From the NCBI GenBank assembly GCA_021464245.1, contig JADCRB010000013.1:2413593-2477592 (forward strand): a stretch of DNA of 64,000 nt, in the 5' to 3' direction. Shown piece after piece: positions 10,210 through 21,322 of this stretch. The notes under the pieces were generated by a model. That model was given only the letters and a program-made list of their open reading frames with translations. It searched no databases and was not told where the DNA came from. This DNA is from Carallia brachiata. Its lineage: Eukaryota > Streptophyta > Magnoliopsida > Malpighiales > Rhizophoraceae. The position numbers and the translations under genes were made by a program. The number at the start of each line of letters is the position of its first letter. Position 1 is the first letter of the stretch.

Positions 10210-12535
10210 TTCACAAGAACAAGAGATGGGAGTTAGTGAAATTACCTAAGGGTAAGAAAGCTATTCGCTGCAAGTGGGTGTTCAAGGGGAAAGAAGGCAC
10301 ACTAGGAGTTCAATAAGTAAGGTATAAAGCAAGACTGGCTGTTAAGGCCCTTAAGAGGTGTTTGCGGGTCGAATTAGGTAGATTTGGGGTTATATCCGCA
10401 TCCAATCCATTGATGACAAATTGGATAATTCTCCATCCGCACCCAATTCGCCATACAACCCAATCCATCCAATTCAATCCGCTATTGGCAAATTAGATTA
10501 GATCGATTTTGGCAGACTGTACATAATAAAAAAAATTATAATTTTCTTCAATTTATAGCTATCATCAATCATCAATGTTTTTAATTATTCTTACTGACTT
10601 TATTATTATAATGTATATATCATATCCATTTGAAATTTCAAACATGCATGAGAACTGATCAAGATCTACTAAAAGATTATATTAGGCCAGTTTTACTTAG
10701 CAAAATACATCTTAAGGTCGATTTACTGAGCGGTCCGTATCTAATTCACAATGCCAAGGATTCGACCTCATATTTTTAATTAATTAGGGTCTCAACCCGA
10801 TTGACATCGATAAGTTTAATTTTTAATGTCGAATTATATATAGGAGAGAAGCATATGACATGGCAGGCCTTTGATTCTCCACGTTGCCGGTAACTTCGAA
10901 GGCTAACAATCCTTTCTTGGAAATTTTTACAAATGCAACCATAAGATTCCTGAAGGCATACATGTGGAGTTTAATAGAGATACACACAACATGAGGAGAG
11001 TTGAAGAAACAGCTTATGCGATAAACAATTCCACTTTGGCTAAGATAGAATAGATTGAACCCCCAATCCGCATCTAATCCACTCTTGGCAGATTTTAAAA
11101 TTTTGAAACTGCAACCAATCCAGACCTCAGGGGTTTTGACGGGTTCAGATTGGTGCGGATTGGATTGGGTCGAGTTGTTCGATTTTTGAACAGCCCTAGT
11201 TAAGGGATACGGTCAGGTTCCGGGTGTTGACTTGACAAATGTGTGTTCTCTAGTTGTAAAGTATTGTTCAATTAGAACTTTGCTCAGTATCGTGGCCATG
11301 CATGATCTTGACTTGAGCAGTTGGATGTGAAGATTGCATTTTTACATGGAGAACTTGAAGAGAATATCTACATACAACAATTAGAGGGTTTTGTAGTTTC
11401 AGAAAAGGAGGACTATGTATGTTTGCTGAAAAAGTCTCTCTATAGCCTGAAATAGTTGTCCAAAGAATGGTATAAGAGGTTTGACTCTTTTATGACCACT
11501 TATGATTTTAAGAGATGCAGTTATGATAGTTGTGTATGCTTTAAAAGGAGTGGTGATGGGTCATTATATATCTACTCCTTTATGTTGATGTGTTGATAGT
11601 AACTAAGGATCATAAGAGATAAGAAAGGTCAAAGTTCAGCCTTATAAGAAGTTTAAGATGAAAGACTTGGGAGCAGCAAAAAAGATACTTCCAATGAAGA
11701 TTTTGAGAAATAGGAAGGTATCAAAGTTGTACTTGAGTCAGAAAGGGTACATTGAAAAAATTCTTCATAGGTTCAATATACAAAATACCAAACATGTTAA
11801 CACTCTATTAACTGCACACTTTATACTTTCATCTGCTTTATCTCCTTAGTCAGATGTTGAGATTGATTATATCTCCCAAGTTCTTTATTCTAGTGAAGTT
11901 GGATCTCTCATGTATGTTATGGTTTGCACACCTCCAGAATTATATATGTTGTTAGTGTTGTAAGTAGGGACATGGCAAATCTTGGTAAAGAGCATTAAAG
12001 AGCAGTTTAGTGGATTTTCAAATACTTGTACGGTTCTACTAACATTTATTTGCAATTTGGGAGATCTAAAGATGAAATCCTTGGATATGTTGACTCTGAT
12101 TATGCTAGAGATCTTAATAAGAGAATGTCACTTACAGGGTATGTCTTCACTATTGGTGGTTGTACTCTTAGTTGAAAAGCTACGTTGTAGACTATAATTA
12201 CATTGTCTACTACTGAGCTAGAGTACATGGCGATTACTGAGCCTTTTAAGGAAGTTATTGGTTGAGAGGACTATTTACTGAGCTCATGGAGAATTGTTGG
12301 TTATCACCATTTACTATGACAGTCAGAGTACTATATTTCTTAGTAAAGATTAGATGTTTCATGAGAGGAAAAAATACTTTGATGTGCGGTATCATTTTGT
12401 GCATGATGTCGTTGCTCGTGATGATATTGTGGTGAGCAAAGTTAGTACTCATGAAAATCCTGTTAATATGAAGACCAAGTGACTCCCTAATGCCAAATTT
12501 GAGCACTATTTGGACTTGGTTGGTGCTGCCCCTTG
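10210..12535 (+). pseudogene. copia-type retrotransposon pol remnant (RT/RNase H)
   Basis: Translating across frames gives the reverse transcriptase/RNase H end of a Ty1/copia polyprotein. The start reads WELVKLPKGKKAI and CKWVFKGKEG (10,225-10,300). After an 860-bp insertion it continues with KGYGQVPGVDL, the FLHGELEENIY equivalent, KDLGAAKKIL (11,658 on), LYLSQKGYIEKILHRFN, the SLMY block near 11,910, the TGYVFTIGG equivalent near 12,140, the RNase H TTELEYM stretch near 12,210, and the terminal DIVVSKVSTHENP equivalent near 12,430. Many stops and frameshifts occur. Integrase, gag and the 5' LTR are absent in front. Confidence 0.88.
10345..11205. mobile_element. non-autonomous element inserted in the copia pol
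   Basis: It interrupts pol between the AVKA and KGYGQ codons. Its ends are imperfect inverted repeats: gaggtgtttgcgggtcgaat on the left, and tagggctgttcaaaaatcga on the complement of the right. Both are followed by runs of (A)CCCAATCC/ATCCGCA-type words that recur inside both ends (10,390-10,510 and 11,060-11,175). The junctions share ttaag. A GGGCTGTTCAAAA terminus is common in plant hAT-like MITEs, so hAT is the best guess. No transposase. Confidence 0.55.
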
Positions 12536-12626
12536 AGTTATACCTTTCGGGTTTATAAAAGAGATGAAGAGATTTTGTCAAAAATTAAAGTTTTGTTTTG
12601 GCTTCACATTCATGTTAAGTAGAGAT

Positions 12627-13039
12627 TGTAGGAGTAAGATGACTCCAATCCTCTTCAGCCCGACCCAAAAAGTTCATGGAACGACATAATATGGAGTTTC
12701 GATAGGATCTATGGTGGAATCGGATTGATATCCACTCCAACTACTAAATGTGTTGGGGTTGCCAGGGCCTTTAGTCCCTACTATGGACCTGTTATGATTT
12801 GGGCTTTGGGTTTTACCGTACACATACACACACACACATATATATTTGTTCTTTTCAGCTAAGACTTGTAAGCTTATTATTCTGTTGCTGCGCTCTAAAC
12901 TCTTAACTTTGTGCTCTTTTTTAGTTTAATGAATTTCTCCTCTTTACCCGTAGTCTTTTCCCCACATTAGGGCTTTCCATGTAAAATATGTGCATTCTTG
13001 TTTTTGTTTTCTTTGTCTATCGCTTTTATTTTCACTACA
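12627..13039 (+). repeat. copia LTR, 413 bp
   Basis: It is preceded by a purine-rich tract and agagat, starts TGTAGGAG and ends CACTACA. It lies about 90 bp after the pol remnant in the position of a 3' LTR, and contains a CA/TA simple repeat near 12,825-12,846. The sequence right after it (GGTATCAAAGC, about 13,043) looks like a primer-binding site, so this LTR is also followed by the start of another internal region. Confidence 0.65.
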
Positions 13040-13400
13040 AGCGGTATCAAAGCTAATGGTTCAGCGTGAGACAAGAACAACACATAAAGTTCCTATGGAT
13101 ACTGCCTCATTTAGCCAATTTGGTTCTTGGAGTATTTGGCAAACACAGACTCTAAATTAAAGTTTAGCAAGACTTTGCTCGCTATTGGGCTATTGGGCTT
13201 GGTAGAGTGGTGCACATTTAAGGAGAGTAGACCCAATGTGGGGAGACTCACACTTGATGGGGAGATTATTAGGATGTCATGTGTGAGTTGTTATATTAAA
13301 TATTTCACATTAGAAAGGAAATGGAAGAGTATGCAACTTATGAGTGAAAATGACCAATAAACCCAATGTTTTAAGGTTTTGTGTCGAGAAGTGATGTCAA
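13040..13400 (+). pseudogene. gag start remnant and second LTR-like scrap
   Basis: After the primer-binding-like motif there is a short frame starting ATGGATACTGCCTC (about 13,097) that reads like the first residues of a copia gag and decays at once. From about 13,215 to 13,370 the text (gagattattaggatgtcatg, cacattagaaaggaaatgg, gtgcgaacttatgagtga-type words) resembles the start of an unrelated LTR. No intact gene. Confidence 0.4.
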
Positions 13401-15330
13401 GTTCACGAGTTGTTGCTTATCAGATCCTATTCAGATTTCTCTCAGTTTTGGACTCTCACGTAATAGTTAAATATGATTTTTGCTTTTTATTTTTTCTTGT
13501 AAAAAGAAATAATTACCTTTTAGAAACGTGTATCTCCATAAATGTTATCTATTGTTCTCTTCACACTCCACAAAGTGGGTTGCTGACTTCAATTGTATAA
13601 ACAGTTTGTCCAATAATTTTGATTTGTTGATTATTGATAAGTCATCTTTTTGTCTCACTCTATCCAGTTTATTTTTCATCTTTTTTGTTTTTTTACTTGT
13701 ATGAGCCTTCTTCACCATGATAACAAAAGCTCCTTCTGAGTAGTGATTCTCTCTTAGCATCCAAATATGGTGAGCTTTCCAACCAATATGAAGGTTATCT
13801 ATATAGTTTTTATTTTGACAGTTCTAGTAGGGAAATGCAAAATTCTGAAGATCACGAATTATTTGCTTATTTTAGGTTCAAAGCAACAAAAAAGCTGTTC
13901 TCTGACTATTGGCAATTATTAGATTGATCAACCATACTGTTCGGAGATGCTTTAAGCGATTTTTACTTGGATGAAGCCATTTTGCAACACATGTGATGGT
14001 CAATACATAAGTGGAATGTGATTAATTCAGATCTTTCAAACAGACAACTTAACGTTTGTATGCGAGGTCTTGTTTTTTCTTTTTTTTCTTTTTTGTGAAA
14101 AGTCTTTTGGACTTGGGGTTACCCTCTGGCTATTGTGGCCATAATGTACCATAATACCTTACTACCTTTAGCCATTGACAGGTTGATGCTTCCACTTCTC
14201 TTCATGATTGACAGGTTAAAGTTGTAGACATAATTGGTATTTGTCACAACAAATGCAGAAATAGTGGTCGTGAAACCCTTTGGTATTCAAGAGGCAATCA
14301 TGTAGAAGTTGGTATTTGCAACTCCAAAGGTCACTTAGAACAAAAAATAGAATAGGTAGCTAATACATTATATACTTGCATCTTCTCAGTTTTATTCTAT
14401 CGGTAAGCTCTAGATGTTTCACTTAATTAGCTACAAATAGTAAAAAAGAAATGGACACATTCAAAATCAGGCATAATTTTGATTTGAGATTGATTACAAC
14501 AATTAGACAATAAATTGACCTTACCGAATGGGTGGGTGCATAGTATAATTAATTGTGTTGAATTTGCATGCAGCAAAATACCAAGGGGCTGATCTTTCAT
14601 TAGGCCATTCGGGATGAGGACCTCTTACTTGTATATGCTAAGGCATCAACACAATAACCAATAGACCATCTTGCCAGCTTTTTTGCTAAGCTTTTAGACT
14701 AATTTATTGGATTTGTAGCTCATATAAGCCTTTCATCTACCTCTTTAAGACGGTTTTTGAACTATCAATTGAAAATCAATTAATATGTGAGTATATGGGA
14801 GAAATTATTGTTTATATTTGTCTTTCGCTATAACATTTTTGTTCATTTTTTTTTATTGCTGAGAATAAAGAGTATAAAATACTGGTAAAAACTTTGATTA
14901 ATGTTTGTCAATCTTAAATGGCCGTCCAAAAGGGGAAAACTAGCTCAATTGAATCACTTTTTAGATACTTTTTTTTTCTGTTTTACATCTTCATAGATTC
15001 TTATTTAGTTAAAGTTTCAGATCTATGTAATATAAAAAAACAGCTCTTTTTTGGAAAAAAAAATCATTATTTTTTTAATTTTGTCAAAGAATATAAAGAA
15101 ATTCAATTTTAAGAAAGCAAAAATTTTGGTTCCTTCTAAAAAATTTTGACTTTTGATGAGGTTTAACTACTTGGAATGAAAAAAATATTATGTTAAATAT
15201 AAAGTATACTAATGGTTTTAGAAGACTTGAATATGAGATACTATTGAAAAATAATATGGCACTTTTATATTATAATTGGCAATTAGGTTTTTTTCCCTCT
15301 TTTGTTTCTTTTTCCTTTTTTGGGAATGCA
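13400..15330. other. no recognisable gene
   Basis: Open frames of 60-75 codons (13,379-13,600; 13,545-13,760 minus; 14,918-15,112) are low-complexity or in AT-rich DNA and show no family features. Around 13,860-14,720 the composition is less AT-rich and could hold very old retroelement pol debris, but I could not fix a reading frame. Confidence 0.4.
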
Positions 15331-15350
15331 AAGTAAAAGAGCTGAAACTC

Positions 15351-15450
15351 TTGTAAAAATTATGCGACAGTTCTGAAAAAAAATGACGACCATACTAAGG
15401 AAACAATACGATGTGTAAATGAAAATATACGTACCTAAAAGGCTAAAATA
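15351..15450 (+). repeat. minisatellite array 1 (~21-22 bp unit)
   Basis: About five degenerate units of the form aaggaaacaatacgatgtgt. Their order (acagttct, gaccatact, aatacgatgt, atacgtacct, atatgacact) matches the order of unit types in the arrays at 16.5-16.9 and 17.3-17.5 kb. Confidence 0.6.
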
Positions 15451-15837
15451 TGACACTTATTTGACTCGTACATCACTTATTCAAATTCTTATGACACTTG
15501 CCTATGTTCACTTACCTCCATTTCTTATAACACCTTGAAAAGAACAAAAACTGAAAATTTGCATATTCAAAAATATTTAATATTAAATAGTAAATAAATT
15601 ACCAAAATAAAAAAATTTAAACACTTTGAAAATCCAAAAAATACAAAATTTTCTCTCTTTTAATTTTTTTGTCTCTTCATCTATCAGTTGTCTCTGTTGC
15701 CCCACTCCCTTTTTGGACCCTTTATGTTTGAGGTGCATTGATAAATATGTAGAGAAAGCAAAGGGAGAAATGAGATAAAGAGAAGAACAAAGAGAATGGA
15801 GGGCGCATAAAGAGCAAAGAAACTATATAACACCAAA

Positions 15838-16190
15838 AGTGACAATAAACAACACTTCAAAATTAGAATAATAAATGACATCATTAAGGAAATTATAATA
15901 TACTTTTACATAATACATGACATCATTAAGTAAACTTTGGAGATGATATGTGACAAAACTGCAACAACTATATAACACTTTCACAAAATATACGACACTA
16001 TTTATAAATCTATACGACATTTCACAATCTGTCATGCTTTGGTAGGCCGAAGTGATCGACCAAAGAAGGATGTGTGCATCTTGACATTGTTTGCATAAAG
16101 ATGTCATATAGTTTCCTTATAAACATCATGTTGTTTCCTTTAGGTGTCGTATTGTATTATTCAAAGCATCGTATATTGTTACATAAGATA
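15838..16190. repeat. minisatellite array with orientation switch
   Basis: Units with atacgaca/atgacatcattaag words run on the plus strand up to about 16,030. A motif (ggtaggccgaagtgatcgac) follows near 16,042. From about 16,085 the same units appear inverted (gatgtcatatagtttcctta, gtgtcgtattgtattattc). The two arms make a loose inverted repeat. Minus-strand frames over 15,684-16,107 are by-products of the repeats. Confidence 0.55.
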
Positions 16191-16499
16191 ATGTAATATG
16201 TAACGAGACGTAAAATGCATTTTTTATTACTCATTGCAATGCTATATTAATCATACATTTTATTATTTTTATTACATAATTATCTTCATATGAAAAATTT
16301 GAAATTAAAAAAATTAATTTTTAAATTGTTTGACTCATACATAAGCCTTTGCACTATTTCCTTCCCTTTACGACAATTTTTTTTCACTGCAAATAGTGCT
16401 GGGAGGTAAAGGGGTTGCGTGGAAGTACTTACCCAAGTGAGCTTCTTCTCGCTACCCAAGATAGGGAAAGAGAAGACTAATTTGAAATATATTTGAAAG

Positions 16500-16945
16500 T
16501 TTAAGTTGAACCGACATTCAAATACGAAAATACACTACCTCGCTAAGAAAACAATACGACGTCTACACAGAAAAAATATGACGATTATGAGGAAACTATA
16601 TGACACCTCTAAGGAAACCATATAACAACTCTATCGAAACTAGACTACCATGATAAGAAAATAATACGATGCTTTAAAAATACAATACTATTAAGGAAAT
16701 TATACAACGTCTATAAGGAAAATGTAGGACGACTCTTAGAAATTAGACTATTCAACTAAGGAAATAATATGAAACCTAAATGGAAATATGTGATGCCTAT
16801 AAAGACAAAATGACAGTTTTAAGAAATTATATGGTTCTTATAAAGAAACTATACGATGACTCTTTGCACGTTATTATGAGATTTTGGAGACAATAGACGT
16901 CATACTTGTACAAACGTGATTCACTCAAACATAATTTGCCTAATT
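16500..16945 (+). repeat. minisatellite array 2, about 15 units
   Basis: Consecutive 20-23 bp degenerate units, consensus near AAGGAAACTATACGACGCCTNT. A distinguishable unit type (tagactaccatgat-like) recurs at 16,533, 16,641 and 16,744, so every fifth unit is alike and the higher-order period is about 105 bp. The array is followed by a ~75 bp non-repeat tail (ctttgcacgttattatgaga ... gattcactcaaacataattt) shared with array 3. Confidence 0.7.
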
Positions 16946-17329
16946 TATTACATTAAATTAGTGCTTTTTTAGTGTTTTAATTTATAACTAACACTTATTA
17001 ATTTAAATTCTCAAATTGAAAATATTTGTGATGAGATTTCAATATCTTTTGGTGAAATTAATATACTTCCTGAAAATATAATTACATAAATGTTAAACTT
17101 GCTAATAATAGAAGAGGCATTGTCATTAAGTCCACAATGTATAAGTTCTATGAAACAAACACAACAACCACAACACCTTCAGTCTATGACATCAAACTTA
17201 TAAGGCTTTTACAACACTTTCGTGAAATTAAGAACAGTAATGATAGTATCTTGTACCTAAATGATGGTCCATATATATCATATTGACAGTAGAATTTGTG
17301 CGGATAGTAGTGATATAGGTCCCCGTTCA

Positions 17330-17600
17330 TATGTCTACAAGACACAATACGATACCTATAAGAATCTATACGACAGCTCTGAAAAATTAGACTTCCCTGC
17401 TAAAAACAATACGATGTATGAATTGAAATATACGATGCCTACTAAGATAAAATATGACATTTTCTGCAAAAACTGTATGACAACTATGGAAAAACATATG
17501 ACAACTCTTTGCCACATCTTTATGAGACTTTACAGACGATATACACCATACTTGTGCAAACTTGATTCACTCAAACATAATTTACTGCATTAACAATTGT
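17330..17600 (+). repeat. minisatellite array 3 with shared tail
   Basis: Eight units align one by one, in order, with the last eight units of array 2, followed by the same tail (ctttgccacatctttatgag ... gattcactcaaacataattt, to 17,583). This is an older duplication of about 250 bp. The 110-codon open frame across 17,261-17,593 is made by the repeat and shows no protein-family signal. Confidence 0.65.
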
Positions 17601-18060
17601 TCCTTTCAATCAATCTATTATATGATAACAATTCACCTTAGTTGATTTGTTTACATTTCTAGCTTGTTCATATATAGTTATGTTGTAGAAACCTCTTCTA
17701 AGAGATATAGTCTTTCCTTCCTTTTCTTTTTTTTTTTTTTTCTTCTATTTCATACTATCACGGACTTTTATTTATTGAATTTTTTGAATATATGTATTAC
17801 ACATGAAAAAAACTTTAAAAGTTACGAATCATTATATTTTGAACCTTAAGTCAATAAATCAACAAATTCATTATTTACAAAAATCATATTTTTTTGTCCT
17901 ACATCAAAGTAACAATATAAAATTTCTATCACCAATATATGTTCAAAATATGGGTCCTATTTAGTGATATGCAAATTCGCCTGTCAGTGCCAATGACATA
18001 ATACGACGGGTAAGAAAGAACACTATCTTTAAAACCTTACCTACTAAAACAATTTTTTTA
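17600..18060. other. AT-rich spacer
   Basis: No gene or clear repeat was seen apart from a T-rich run at 17,720-17,745. Confidence 0.5.
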
Positions 18061-18069
18061 GGGAAACAC

Positions 18070-18335
18070 TTTGCTTTCGTCAACAACTACGGTTGACCGG
18101 ATATGCATTTGTAATATATTATTCGAACTCACTTCGTCCAACCAACATAGTTAACCGATAAAGTAATAAATGATATGCGTTTGTCCCACCATTCTAAATA
18201 ACTGTAAATCACCACGGTCGCTAATTTTGGGCATTCACGATTTTGACATTCTTTGGCCAGCCACAGTGGTTGACTGCTCATGCCTCCTCAGAATGTGAAT
18301 AGTTCTTTGATCGGCCACATTTGTCCACTTCACAA
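18070..18335. repeat. cluster of a GGCCA-CCACAGTGG-TTGACC motif
   Basis: Five degenerate copies of a partly palindromic ~26 bp word lie at about 18,080, 18,130, 18,210, 18,254 (clearest: ggccagccacagtggttgac) and 18,312. Further copies are at 16,042 and, inverted, at 19,335. Spacing is about 45-80 bp. The role is unknown; it travels with the 21-22 bp minisatellite. Confidence 0.5.
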
Positions 18336-18518
18336 ATTGGACTAAATGAGTTTGGTATAAGTTTAATTCATACGTAATTTTTTTTTTTTAAGTGTGAACC
18401 AATGTTAAATCAAAATACCTAACAACCATTATTTATCTCAAAATTTAGAATTGATTATGTTTTAACATTACCTTATCAACGATAGTTACTCCACGATACT
18501 AAACTTATGTTGTTGATA

Positions 18519-18613
18519 GCAAAATCCCTTCTGTTTAGTTTTTTATGTAATTATCCTTAGAGCTTGGCAAAATCCATTCTATTTAGTATTTAGTTTGTAC
18601 GTAATTATCCTCT
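18519..18613 (+). repeat. two-copy tandem duplication, ~45 bp unit
   Basis: gcaaaatcccttctgtttag...gtaattatcctta is followed by gcaaaatccattctatttag...gtaattatcctc, diverged in a few places. Confidence 0.7.
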
Positions 18614-18615
18614 GT

Positions 18616-18712
18616 GTGTGTGTGTGTGTGCTTTGGTATTGGATGCAATATTTCGTCATTCCAAAGAATTAAGCCGTGTAATATGCAGATTTGTTCTTTC
18701 AAACATCTTTTA

Positions 18713-18754
<42 letters not shown>

Positions 18755-18756
18755 TA
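18616..18756. repeat. (TG)n and (TA)n/(CA)n microsatellites
   Basis: (TG)n lies at about 18,616-18,632. (TA)n running into (CA)n lies at about 18,717-18,754. Simple sequence only. Confidence 0.9.
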
Positions 18757-18839
18757 GATATATGCATACCAGATAGTATATGAAACTACTAAAAATGGTG
18801 AGAAAATGATACAACATTAAATAATAGGATATTTTGCAA

Positions 18840-19000
18840 ATAATATACAATAACCTTAAAAAAACTATACGACATCATCTAGCAAAACATAAGATATCAT
18901 TAATAAGATTTACGACATCGTTAAGATATATATATACGACATATGTGGAAACTATATGACATATTAGAATTAATACAACACTATGAAGACAACATTAAAT
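18840..19000 (+). repeat. minisatellite array 4 (sparse)
   Basis: Units such as aactatacgacatcatctag, tttacgacatcgttaag and aactatatgacatattag recur with longer AT-rich spacers. Same family as arrays 1-3. Confidence 0.5.
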
Positions 19001-19856
19001 AATCTACATAACTGTCATTAATTATCATCATTACAATCTTCATAAACTTCGCAATACTATTGAGTACATTCAAGTCTAATTGTTACTAACTGGTACATTT
19101 TCATATAAGTGTTTTCAATCATGACATGTAAGCGAAACAATGCTTCTCAGCTAAAAATGATCCATGCCAGTTGCAAAGCCCACTTCTACAATCGTTGAGA
19201 CTCAGTAGAGGAACGAGAACACCTTGAGGACTACCACGACCTAATATTGATTCTATTTTCTTTAGATCACCCAGAGTAAAGGACCTTACAAACTTTCTCG
19301 CATTATTTTGTTATTCTATTTTATCTCAGTCAATCGATGTGGTCAGCCAAAGTCTCCTTCCATTTCATTCTTTTGGCCTTGGCTAGCCAAATGTTGTAGA
19401 CTTTAGTCCCCAACTTAGATTATGTCTCATGTTTTATATTAATTTTGTATATATCTTACTTAATAAAAAATTTTATCTTTATAGATTTTGGATCATAATA
19501 TTTTATTTTTTATTCTTTCGCTGATGACACACACAAAAAATATACATTATATCTAACGATATCAAATAATTTATTTATTTTAATACATATTTCATAATTT
19601 AATTTTTCGAATTGCTGCATGTCCGCAATGTACCCGAATTTACGTTGTCGCTTAGCATTTTTCTGACATAAGTTTCAAAAACAAATCTTTAAAAATCAAG
19701 TAGAACAAGAAGACTTTATGCGCTTTTCCCATTATATCCTTTAGTACTTTTCCATTCTTATCCTTTTGAGTAAAAAATAATAGAAACATTAAAAATTTTC
19801 TTATTAGCTCATAATAGGATCTCGCCAATCAGAAACTAAGAAAGTTATCTAAAAAA
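19001..19856. other. intergenic; no gene seen
   Basis: It contains one inverted copy of the GGCCA-type motif near 19,335 and a related ggctagccaa near 19,383. Otherwise it is AT-rich with no coding signal. Confidence 0.45.
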
Positions 19857-20033
19857 AGTAATACTAAATATTTTAAAAATTATATTATAAAATATTTTAA
19901 AATATATAATTATAAAAAAAATTATTAATTTTTTAATACCGTCAAATCAAAAAAAAATAAATTAATTATTTTTTTATAATTATATATTTTAAAATATTTT
20001 ATAACATAATTTTTAAAATTTATATTACTAATC
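19857..20033. mobile_element. hairpin MITE, about 177 bp, very AT-rich
   Basis: The left arm (ttttaaaaattatattataaaatattttaaa...) and right arm are near-perfect inverted repeats of about 70 bp around a ~20 bp centre (taccgtcaaatcaaa, near 19,937-19,952). The outer ends agtaata(c)taaa also pair. A foldback MITE of unknown superfamily. Confidence 0.7.
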
Positions 20034-20430
20034 TAAAGAATAACAAATAAAATTTTCTCTTCTTTTATACTTTTTTGTGAACTTTCTGATCTTTTTTGGT
20101 TTTATTTTTTTATCTTTTTCTTTTTTTAATCTTTTCACTTGTGTGACTTGCGTCTCTTACGCAAATTTTCCCTTTATTTTTTTTTTTAGAGTGTCGTTAT
20201 ATATGTCCTGACGTTTGTATCTTAAAAAATATAATGTTTGAAACTGTTAATTTTAAAATGATGATTAATAATTTTAAAATATTAAAAATAAAAATATTTT
20301 AAAAATATTAATATTTATTTTAAAAATATTAATTATTATTTTAATTAAAATAAATTTTAAAATAAAAATTATGAAAACAATCAACTTTATTTTCTTTTTT
20401 TTTTTGTTAACCTTTCTCCTCCCTAGCCGC
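20034..20430. other. AT-rich spacer
   Basis: Long T runs and TAAAAATATT repeats; no gene. The end (ctttctcctccctagc) begins the block shared with 31,900 and 42,085. Confidence 0.4.
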
Positions 20431-20980
20431 TGTTTTCTCACAGTTCACGAGAACCTTTGTTTTAGATCAGCACAAGCGGCGGCGGAGGCGAAGAAACGGA
20501 CAGCGAACGGATGTTGAAGGGCAGACGCTGGCGGTCGAGTTGGTGCAGGAACGGCACGGAGCAAGGAGGAGCTGGTGATTCGACGCTTTCATGCAATTTT
20601 TCCGGCGCGTCGATTGCTAGAACTTGTGGATTAGCTGTCGATGAGTGTGGAAAGGTAATCCCGAGCTGCAATAGCGACCAGAGGAGGCTTCGTCGGCATG
20701 TGGCGGCAGCAGCTGAAAGGCTTCGGATTTTGTAGATCTGGCATGATTTTGGCGTCTTTGGATTGCGTGACAGTAAAAAAGGGACCGATCGGCGGCCGGC
20801 GATTCAGATGATATATTCCGGCGACGAAAAGGTATCTGCCGTGGCGCAGTGGTTACTCCAGCCAGGATTTTTGTTGTTTCCTCTTAGTTCCCGAATGAGC
20901 TTCCATAATCAAACTCCGGCAATATTTCTGGATCCACCTCCAAGCAACAAGATATCGTACACAAAGATTGTTATCATAGT
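20430..20980. other. GC-richer 3' part of the small unit; shared exon-like block
   Basis: 20,430-20,560 is homologous to 31,905-32,045 and 42,085-42,225: the ctcacagttcac phrase, then cggcggcgg/cggcggccgcg, then ttggtgcaggaacg. 20,790-20,980 is homologous to 4,250-4,480. Both strands have open frames (plus 20,511-20,735; minus 20,462-20,671), neither resembling a known protein. The minus strand is favoured by the position of the promoter-like leader at 21.4 kb, but an exon starting on the plus strand after a pyrimidine-rich acceptor (ctttctcctccctag) is equally compatible. Confidence 0.4.
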
Positions 20981-21115
20981 AAAAAATGTAGAACAACAAG
21001 GACTGGATAACCATTTATTGATTTGACAAATAAAGGAAACAGGTGAGGAGAAGCAACACAAAATGAACAGACGATTCTCACAGGGAGTATCTCTCTTATA
21101 TATATATATGCTATA

Positions 21116-21322
21116 TCACAGAATAGCACATTTACAACCGGTGCTTTCTTTTTTTTCTATTTCTTGATAATCAATCGAACCATGCTTGTTTTTAGAGCCA
21201 GAAACCCTCACTTCCCACCAGTGAGGTTCTCCTACTTGATCGTCATGTGCTTGATCGTCATGCGCTTTCTTTGGTATCGATTTTCCCTTTATTTCAGAGG
21301 AATCAGTACTAGATGGCTCCAT
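21116..21322 (-). CDS. small hypothetical hydrophilic protein, 68 codons
   Basis: The frame starts MEPSSTDSSEIKGK and contains a duplicated AHDDQ, then WWEVRVSGSKNKHGSIDYQE. It has no signal peptide or membrane helix, and the composition is acidic and hydrophilic. I do not recognise the family; it may be a first exon only. Support for reality: the coding block is recognisable in a decayed copy at 4.9-5.18 kb (ANSYGPIDYKEE) with the same upstream leader, and the leader carries a short upstream reading frame at 21,371-21,403 kept in two inverted copies. The frame ends in a short A/T tract (kkES TGCKCAIL*), so the true 3' end could be an intron. Confidence 0.4.
   Translation of the reverse strand: MEPSSTDSSEIKGKSIPKKAHDDQAHDDQVGEPHWWEVRVSGSKNKHGSIDYQEIEKKESTGCKCAIL

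Noticed and set aside
17261..17593. 110-codon open frame
   Set aside because: It lies entirely in the degenerate minisatellite array and its tail, with no protein-family signal.
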